NCBI RefSeq assembly: GCF_001438655.1
Contig: NZ_JQBR01000004.1
Coordinates: forward strand, 124,001 to 188,000
DNA: 64,000 nt
Direction: 5' to 3'
Origin: Pediococcus cellicola
GTDB lineage: Bacteria; Bacillota; Bacilli; Lactobacillales; Lactobacillaceae
Shown here: positions 58,531-64,000 of the stretch, piece by piece
Numbering within the stretch: the first letter of the stretch is position 1
Layout: each line of letters begins with the position of its first letter
The notes under the pieces: generated by a model
Database searches by the model: none
Told to the model about the DNA's origin: nothing
The model's input: only the letters and a program-made list of their open reading frames with translations
Made by a program: the position numbers and the translations under genes

Positions 58531-58585
58531 AAATGACACACAATCTTTGATACAGAAATAGTGTATCAGCTTTTGTGTGTCATTT
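58531..58585 (-). terminator. Terminator of levR
   Basis: Outer 13-bp arms (58531-58543 with 58573-58585) enclose an inner TGATACA/TGTATCA stem. Seven T residues follow on the minus strand. Confidence 0.85.
58547..58568. promoter_or_regulatory. Candidate LevR upstream activating sequence
   Basis: TTGATACA-N6-TGTATCA forms a dyad about 55-90 bp upstream of the sigma-54 promoter, the usual distance for an enhancer-binding protein. Related TGATAC half-sites occur in a larger palindrome upstream of levR (61545-61582). It is nested in the levR terminator. Confidence 0.5.
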
Positions 58586-58594
58586 TGTCAATAT

Positions 58595-61525
58595 TTAATT
58601 ATTTTGGCCCATAACCGACTTTGACTCGCTTGTTTTAGTCACACTCTTCAGTTGCCAAGTTTCTAACAGTTTTACAACATAATACGTTTCGGCATGTGCC
58701 AAAGTAATACGAATCTTTCTCAAATACGTTTCATTGGCTGCCAAAACCGGTTTGTACCAATTTGATTGCTTAATTTTCTTCAGTTCTTCTTGAGGAGCTG
58801 ATATTTCACCATGCGTCAATGTGCGCTCAATGGCACCTGCGATATGCATAATTAAGTTCACTTTGAAGGACCCTGTAAACTTGGTTTGTGTATCATTTTG
58901 TAACTCATCAATGTATTGCCACAACACATCTGTAATTTTGTGTGGATTAATAAATGTATAAAATTCATCCAGATACTGCCAACACAGTTCTTTAGTTAAC
59001 TTTAAATCCTGATGGTCATCCAAGACGCTCAACGAGTCTCTTTCAATGACTTTATGGATAAAGCTTTCACCGCCACCCTGTAAAACCTTTTGTAACGGCA
59101 TAAAAGGCACCTGAATCTTTGGATGAGTGACCCCTGTCGTTGCAATAATTTGGTACTTTTGTTGAATTTGTTCCAAATGATGTGCCATTCCCACTAAGGA
59201 AATTGGGATGACCTTAATGTCATCAATTAAGTTTTCGACTAAAAGTTGATCCAAAACGTGCTTGATTTTTTTAGCCGTCCCCTCACCAGTTGAACAAATC
59301 GCAATAATGGCTTTGGGACGCGCCACTTCTGGAACACCATCCATCTGCTTAACGGCCGCGGACTCGGCTTCATTAGATTCCGTAGCATTGATTCGAGAAT
59401 AACCGCGAAATTCACGTAACTCAGAATAAATGGCAGCCAAATCGGTATCAATAAAAGAGGCTTTTCTAGCGGCTTCTAAAACCATAGCGGTTGTGACCAT
59501 ATCGATGGTTTTCACCGGAATATGGGTTTCATCCGTAATTTTATGTCCAAATGTACTTAAAGATCCCATATCCACAAGAAGTAACACACCGTTACCTTCG
59601 TCTGCTCGTTTCACACAGTTTTCAATTTCTTTATAGGCCACTTTTGGTTCCATGTCTAGAGGCATATCAAAGGACTGAATGGTGTTGTCAGATAACAGTT
59701 GAGAGACAACTTGTACCATTGAGGTTGCTGTACTGCTACCATGAGCGGCAACCACAATACCCACTTTTCCAGATGTTGGCGCGTCTTTTAAAGAAACCAA
59801 CAAAATTGCTAAATAATAACTCTCGGATTCTGGAATAGGTACGTTATAGCGATTTTCTAGTTTTGACTTTATTTTCTGAGCAATTTGCATTTCATGTGGA
59901 TACTCATCCACCATGGCCACCAAGTCACGGCTCATCGTCCGCATTGGTTTTCCAGACTGGATCCGTTTGATAAATGAACTGATATGCAAACTCATTGCGT
60001 ATAAAAAGTTATCCCGAAAATGATACTCTAATTCTTGCTCAATCTTAGTTTGAATAGCCTTTGTAAAATCAATAATATCTTGGTCTACAATCTCAGCCAA
60101 TTTTGTTTCCGAACGTCCTTCATTTTCATCGGGCGTAAAGGTCTTCAAATGTAAATTAATATCCGTGGTAATAAAATGATTAATGTGTTCTTGATCTAGA
60201 CCTTGTTGGCGCAGCAAGGTGGCTTTATCCCCAATGATTTCGTAAAGATTATATGGCAACTCATAACTATCATTACGATTTGGTAAAACATGATTATCAG
60301 AATCCGGTCGAATGGTCATATAGGGTTCCAACAATTTGGAAATGTCTCCCGAATCCCTTCGATTAGATGCCAAATTAACCAGTCCGTCTTTAATATTGGC
60401 CGGCAAGTCATCCACTGTAATCATAATTTCGCCCTTGTTTTCAATATTATTCAAAAACCCTCGGGCACATACTAGCTGAATATTTGATTTTAATTGTCCT
60501 ACGTTGCCATAAGTCACACTGCCTAATAAGGACTGAACCACGTCTTCAGTCAACGTAATTTGTTTATGGGTTCGTTTCGCTTCAATGCTTAACAACGCCT
60601 TTAGCAGTTCGATCCGCTCTTTAGGACTTCGTTTATTAAACGCCGGTAACTGAATCGTAATAGGAATGCGCCGTACAAAAGTCTTGAGCAAAGAACTTTC
60701 CGGATCCTCGGTGGTAGCACATACCAAACGAACATTGGCATGGTGAATTTTTGACGTTTCACCCAATTTACTGTATGTCCCATGATCCATGAAATAAAAG
60801 ATCATTTCTTGACCTTCCGGGGGCAATCGATGGACTTCATCCAAAAAAAGCATGCCATTATTGGCCTCTTGAATCAGACCGTCTTTATCTTCATTAGCGC
60901 CAGTAAAGGCTCCTTTGACATAACCAAATAGATGTGACATCAGTAATTCTGGATTATGGGAATAGTCAGCGCAATTAAAGGTCACAAGTTCATCGGTTTT
61001 TTTGATCAGATTTTGATTTTTAGCAAACTGAAACATGGCATTGGCAAAATAGGTTTTCCCCGAACCAGTCGGTCCAATCACGAGCGTATTTAAACCACGT
61101 GGTGGATATAAAATGGCGGCCTTAGCCTGTTCAATTTGGTTGTGCATACTAGAACTATTGCCGATCATATGCTCAAAAACGTCGCTTATTTCGTTCGACG
61201 TTTCACTTAGCGAGACACGACTGGGCTTTTCCAAGCCACTATGAATGCGTCTTTTTCCCGCCACAAGAGGAGAAAAGTCTACTTCTTTTTCCTGGTCTGT
61301 TCCGGCATCAATTAATCGGCAGTATCGCACTGGGCGACCGGGTATTTTACTCAGCTTTTTTTCACGCACTAATTGGTTTAATTCCTTACTAACATTTGAC
61401 CGAATTAAATCTAAGGCGTTAGCGACTTCTTCAGTGGTCAGCGCCTTTCCAGTGGTCAATTCAGTCACTGTACTCGTCTGTGTTTTTTCTAGCACAAACT
61501 GATGAATACGTTCTTTTCTTCTCAT
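58595..61525 (-). CDS. levR: Sigma-54 dependent activator LevR/ManR of the mannose PTS
   Basis: The 976-residue protein has, in order, an N-terminal winged helix, an AAA+ domain (Walker A GPTGSGKTYF near residue 150, GAFTGA for sigma-54 contact, Walker B GMLFLDE), a first PRD, an EIIA-man-like domain with His (VVAAHGSSTATS), an EIIB-like domain with Cys (AIICSTGEGTAKKI), and a second PRD (PRD2) ending with conserved His. PTS phosphorylation of these domains is expected to tune activity. The ATG at 61525 has GGAG upstream. It is transcribed in the same direction as the PTS genes it controls. Confidence 0.96.
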   Translation of the reverse strand: MRRKERIHQFVLEKTQTSTVTELTTGKALTTEEVANALDLIRSNVSKELNQLVREKKLSKIPGRPVRYCRLIDAGTDQEKEVDFSPLVAGKRRIHSGLEKPSRVSLSETSNEISDVFEHMIGNSSSMHNQIEQAKAAILYPPRGLNTLVIGPTGSGKTYFANAMFQFAKNQNLIKKTDELVTFNCADYSHNPELLMSHLFGYVKGAFTGANEDKDGLIQEANNGMLFLDEVHRLPPEGQEMIFYFMDHGTYSKLGETSKIHHANVRLVCATTEDPESSLLKTFVRRIPITIQLPAFNKRSPKERIELLKALLSIEAKRTHKQITLTEDVVQSLLGSVTYGNVGQLKSNIQLVCARGFLNNIENKGEIMITVDDLPANIKDGLVNLASNRRDSGDISKLLEPYMTIRPDSDNHVLPNRNDSYELPYNLYEIIGDKATLLRQQGLDQEHINHFITTDINLHLKTFTPDENEGRSETKLAEIVDQDIIDFTKAIQTKIEQELEYHFRDNFLYAMSLHISSFIKRIQSGKPMRTMSRDLVAMVDEYPHEMQIAQKIKSKLENRYNVPIPESESYYLAILLVSLKDAPTSGKVGIVVAAHGSSTATSMVQVVSQLLSDNTIQSFDMPLDMEPKVAYKEIENCVKRADEGNGVLLLVDMGSLSTFGHKITDETHIPVKTIDMVTTAMVLEAARKASFIDTDLAAIYSELREFRGYSRINATESNEAESAAVKQMDGVPEVARPKAIIAICSTGEGTAKKIKHVLDQLLVENLIDDIKVIPISLVGMAHHLEQIQQKYQIIATTGVTHPKIQVPFMPLQKVLQGGGESFIHKVIERDSLSVLDDHQDLKLTKELCWQYLDEFYTFINPHKITDVLWQYIDELQNDTQTKFTGSFKVNLIMHIAGAIERTLTHGEISAPQEELKKIKQSNWYKPVLAANETYLRKIRITLAHAETYYVVKLLETWQLKSVTKTSESKSVMGQNN

Positions 61526-61544
61526 TTTACCAGTCTCCAATTTT

Positions 61545-61582
61545 ACTGATACTGTGTTGATACACTTAAATACAGTATCAGT
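61545..61582. promoter_or_regulatory. Palindrome upstream of levR, candidate autoregulatory operator
   Basis: ACTGATACTGT and ACAGTATCAGT are perfect 11-bp arms separated by 16 bp, which themselves contain TTGATACACTTAA. It ends 20 bp before the levR start codon. The half-site matches the dyad upstream of the PTS operon. Confidence 0.5.
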
Positions 61583-61750
61583 TTAACATACACTACTCAT
61601 TTATACAGAATTGATGCAATCGTTTTAAAAAAGTAATTCGTGATGTGGCCAAATTATGTGAATTTGTCATTCGAACAAATCACGCCTAAAATACAGTTTT
61701 AGACGGTTAACTAAAATTATAAAATCTATTATTAAGGGAGAAGCTTACCT

Positions 61751-62904
61751 ATGTTTCGCAAAGTTCTTTTAACTTTAACTATTCTTTGTTTGTGTGTTGT
61801 TTCAACGACAACGGCAAACGCAAAATCGACTTATAAGCGCATTTCTGTAACCAAAGTCCGTTCACAAACTTTCCACAATGCTAAAAATACAGGCGCTGTT
61901 TATAATCGAACACATTCTAAGCGATTATTCTATCTTAGAAAACATCCCCACACGACCTGGCATGTCACCTATCAAGAAACGTTGCGTTATCACGGAAAAA
62001 ATGCCGTCTACTATTATGTTAAAAGTGGCAACAAAAATATGCCGGTTGGGTATGGCGACACTACCTGCAAAAAGGAGCAGCCCCTTTTTGGATAAAAGCC
62101 ACTCACGCGGCCGCTATTGATGTCAAGACAGGGCATCTTTTATACACTAAAAATGCCACAGCAAAGGTGCCAGTTGCTTCATGCATCAAGTTATTAACGA
62201 TCTATAACGTTTTACAAAAGGTTCACACGGCGAAATACACCTGGAATTCCATTGTTAATACTTCGGGCACGGGATTGTATCAAATGTCTCAAAGTCAAGC
62301 TTGCGGTGGTTTTGTCCTTAAACATCACGTAAAATACACCGTACGGAAACTGTATCAGGCAGCTTTAATTGATTCTTCAAATGCCGCCACAATTGCCTTA
62401 GGGCGCTGGGTAGCTGGAAGCAATGCCAAGCAAATTCGTAAAATGCGGACACAACTCAGCAGTTGGGGACTTCGTGGCAACTATATAATTTCAGTGAGCG
62501 GCCTAGACAATGGTGACTTAAGCCGGTATGGCTATCGTTACCCCGGTTCTGGATATTACGCACAGAACACAATTTCTGCACAAGATTTAGCGGTTGTGGC
62601 AAGAAACTTGGTTTACAAATATCCAGAAGTGACAAACACCACTAAAATTAATCACGCAAGGGTCCACGGACAATGGATTCACAATGTGAACACCACACTC
62701 CCAGGACGAAAATATAATGTCGCGTCGCTACACATCAACGGTCTTAAAAATGGTTATACTCCACGAGCTGGCTACTGCTTAGTTGGTTCGAGTTGTAAAC
62801 CAGGCTATCATAAGCTTATTACTGTCATCATTCATGATGACGATATGAGTAGTGATACTACCGCATTAATGACACACATTTATAAGACCCATCGCTTACG
62901 GTAA
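61751..62904 (+). pseudogene. Frameshifted D-alanyl-D-alanine carboxypeptidase (peptidase S11)
   Basis: The first frame (61751-62095) encodes a signal peptide (MFRKVLLTLTILCLCVVSTT, cleavage near ANA-K) and an SH3-like wall-binding segment. The second frame (to 62904) continues with GWVWRHYLQKG, the SxxK motif (SCIK in PVASCIKLL), SSN (IDSSNAAT) and LKNGYTPRAG, where KNG replaces the usual KTG. The frames join at an A5 run near 62034-62038; one extra A would restore the reading frame. The break may be a mutation, a phase switch or a sequence error. Confidence 0.85.
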
Positions 62905-62922
62905 ACTGACGCACCATACGAA

Positions 62923-62958
62923 AAAGGAGCTAGGATTTTATTCCTAGCTCCTTTTGTC
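62923..62958 (+). terminator. Terminator of the carboxypeptidase gene
   Basis: A perfect 13-bp stem AAAGGAGCTAGGA/TCCTAGCTCCTTT (62923-62935 with 62942-62954) is followed by TTGTC and flanked by A5 upstream. Confidence 0.85.
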
Positions 62959-62970
62959 TATCTTATTTTA

Positions 62971-63056
62971 TGCACCCAAGAAGATTCGAACTTCCACCGG
63001 GAAAACTCCCGACAAGATCCTTAATCTTGCGCGTCTGCCAATTCCGCCATGGGTGC
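62971..63056 (-). tRNA. tRNA-Leu (anticodon AAG)
   Basis: The 86-nt sequence folds as a class II tRNA. The acceptor stem is GCACCCA/TGGGTGC, the anticodon stem is CAAGA/TCTTG, and the loop TTAAGGA gives anticodon AAG. A long variable arm (CGGGAGTTTTCCCG) and the TTCGAAT T-loop follow. CCA is not encoded. Confidence 0.96.
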
Positions 63057-63114
63057 AACAAAACTATTACCTAAACTATATTAGCAAAAAACGGTAATAG
63101 TTACAACCTTTTTC

Positions 63115-63582
63115 TTAAAAAACACCATGGGTTTCCTGAATAAGGTGAAGTTTTCCTCTGCATCTTCCACATCGGTATTTTTGTAAATTAATGTGGCGTT
63201 GGCGTTGAAAAACTAAGCCACAATCCTGACATTGATAAGTCAAAATTGTTTTCTTTCGACGCGTTTTAGGGCCTGCCGGGGCGTAACGTAACCCACCAAC
63301 TTGGCTCAGTAATTTTTTAAAATCTCGATCTCGATGCTGATAACCCAAATGGTGTAAATGAAGATGATAATGGCACAGTTCGTGTTTCACAACACCAATT
63401 AAAGTTGTCATATCATGTTCTGTTAACATACGTGGATTGATATCAATATCGTGACTTTGCAGCTGATAACGGCCGCCCGTTGTTCTCAATCGGCTGTTAA
63501 AAAAAGCTCGGTGTTTAAACGGCTGGTGGAACGTTGTGAGCGAAATATCGGTCACTAGCTTTTGCAGTTCATTATCTGTCAT
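63115..63582 (-). CDS. SprT-like zinc metalloprotease family protein
   Basis: The 155-residue protein has the HExxH motif in VVKHELCHYHLH and a C-terminal zinc ribbon (CQDCGLVF...CGRC). It matches the SprT/YdcK family found in Bacilli, related to eukaryotic Spartan; the bacterial role is unknown. The ATG at 63582 lies 4 bp past the tex stop codon, so translation is likely coupled. Confidence 0.9.
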   Translation of the reverse strand: MTDNELQKLVTDISLTTFHQPFKHRAFFNSRLRTTGGRYQLQSHDIDINPRMLTEHDMTTLIGVVKHELCHYHLHLHHLGYQHRDRDFKKLLSQVGGLRYAPAGPKTRRKKTILTYQCQDCGLVFQRQRHINLQKYRCGRCRGKLHLIQETHGVF

Positions 63583-63586
63583 CGCC

Positions 63587-64000
63587 TTATTTTTCTTCCG
63601 GATCCAGCATTGTGAGTTGAATACGTTGACGATCCAAATCAATACTTTCCACCCAAACCGTAACCACGTCACCAACCGAGACGACATCACCAGGATTTTT
63701 GATATACTTCTTAGTCAGTTTAGAAATGTGCACTAACCCATCTTGTTTGACACCGATATCCACAAAGGCCCCAAAATCAACCACATTACGGACGGTCCCT
63801 TGTAATTTCATGCCAGGCTTTAGGTCTTTTAATGTCAAAACATCGCTTCTTAGCAGTGGTGCCGGCATTTCATCACGTAAATCACGGCCAGGCTTTTCCA
63901 AGCCAGCGATGATGTCCTTTAACGTCTCTGATCCAACCTCTAGTTCGGTGGCTGTTTTAGTTAGATCAATTGATTTAAAGGTTTCGACAGCTTTTTGCGT
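63587..64000 (-). CDS. tex: Tex-family RNA-binding protein, C-terminal part (cut by window edge)
   Basis: The visible 137 codons hold the end of the helical region (VGSETLKDIIAGLEKPGRDL, DEMPAPLLRSDVL) and an S1 RNA-binding domain (LQGTVRNVVDFGAFVDIGV, QDGLVHISKL) with a short tail. This is the C-terminus of Tex, a large conserved protein that affects transcription. It is upstream of, and coupled to, the sprT-like gene. Confidence 0.93.
   Translation of the reverse strand, partial: TQKAVETFKSIDLTKTATELEVGSETLKDIIAGLEKPGRDLRDEMPAPLLRSDVLTLKDLKPGMKLQGTVRNVVDFGAFVDIGVKQDGLVHISKLTKKYIKNPGDVVSVGDVVTVWVESIDLDRQRIQLTMLDPEEK

Noticed and set aside
62971-63056. Integration site or mobile element at tRNA-Leu
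   Set aside because: No integrase, direct repeat of the tRNA 3' end or foreign genes flank it.

Overview
This is an ordinary chromosomal stretch of a low-GC Firmicute, almost certainly a member of the Lactobacillaceae. Gene order matches conserved Bacillus/Lactobacillus blocks: groES-groEL beside rex, an ABC-F gene and tsaD-rimI-tsaB; tadA-scRNA-dnaX-ybaB-recR; tmk-darA-holB-yabA-rsmI; gltX-cysS-mrnC-rlmB-sigH-rpmG-secE-nusG-rplKA-rplJL. Lactic-acid-bacterial traits include PepC, a LevR-controlled mannose-family PTS, a dPGM-type phosphoglycerate mutase and class Ib ribonucleotide reductase. I see no prophage, insertion sequence or CRISPR array.

Layout. 1-3.4 kb: 3' part of hpf, the comFA-comFC competence operon, and yigZ. 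3.4-9 kb: tagO, the potassium importer kimA, and groES-groEL under a CIRCE element. 9-16 kb: CPBP protease, rex, ABC-F protein, a serine hydrolase, and tsaD-rimI-tsaB. 16-25.4 kb: galE, acyl-ACP thioesterase, then DNA replication/repair and c-di-AMP genes (rsmI, yabA, holB, darA, tmk, recR, ybaB, dnaX), the small SRP RNA, tadA and a methyltransferase. 25.4-29.9 kb (plus strand): nrdH-nrdE-nrdF behind two NrdR-like boxes, then a LOG-family gene. 29.9-30.6 kb holds no intact gene but contains RNA-like structure. 30.6-43 kb: ribosomal proteins L7/L12, L10, L1, L11 and L33, nusG, secE, a SigH/ComX-like sigma factor, rlmB, mrnC, cysS, gltX, yacL, radA and dut. 42.6-45 kb (plus strand): GNAT, rpiA, pepC. 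45.1-45.4 kb: a small promoter-to-terminator unit. 45.5-49.5 kb: gpmA, two transporters and an LCP-family protein. 49.6-53.9 kb: a compact fabH-accB-accC-accD-accA cluster. 54-61.5 kb: the mannose-family PTS and its sigma-54 activator. 61.7-64 kb: a frameshifted D-Ala-D-Ala carboxypeptidase gene, tRNA-Leu(AAG), a SprT-like gene and the 3' end of tex.

The best regulatory story is the mannose PTS locus. LevR has AAA+, PRD, EIIA-like and EIIB-like domains and a GAFTGA motif. A textbook -24/-12 promoter lies before the EIIAB gene, and TGATACA-type dyads lie both upstream of levR and between levR and the PTS genes; the second sits inside levR's own terminator. Beyond EIIAB, EIIC and EIID, a separate terminator and a sigma-70-type promoter set off manO plus second, stand-alone EIIA and EIIB genes.

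I find no clearly new defence or biosynthetic system. The points most worth following are the duplicated, split PTS control, the paired NrdR-like boxes that mimic a terminator, the small unit at 45.2-45.4 kb, the structured gap after rplL, and a terminator-like hairpin at the very start of the nusG leader.
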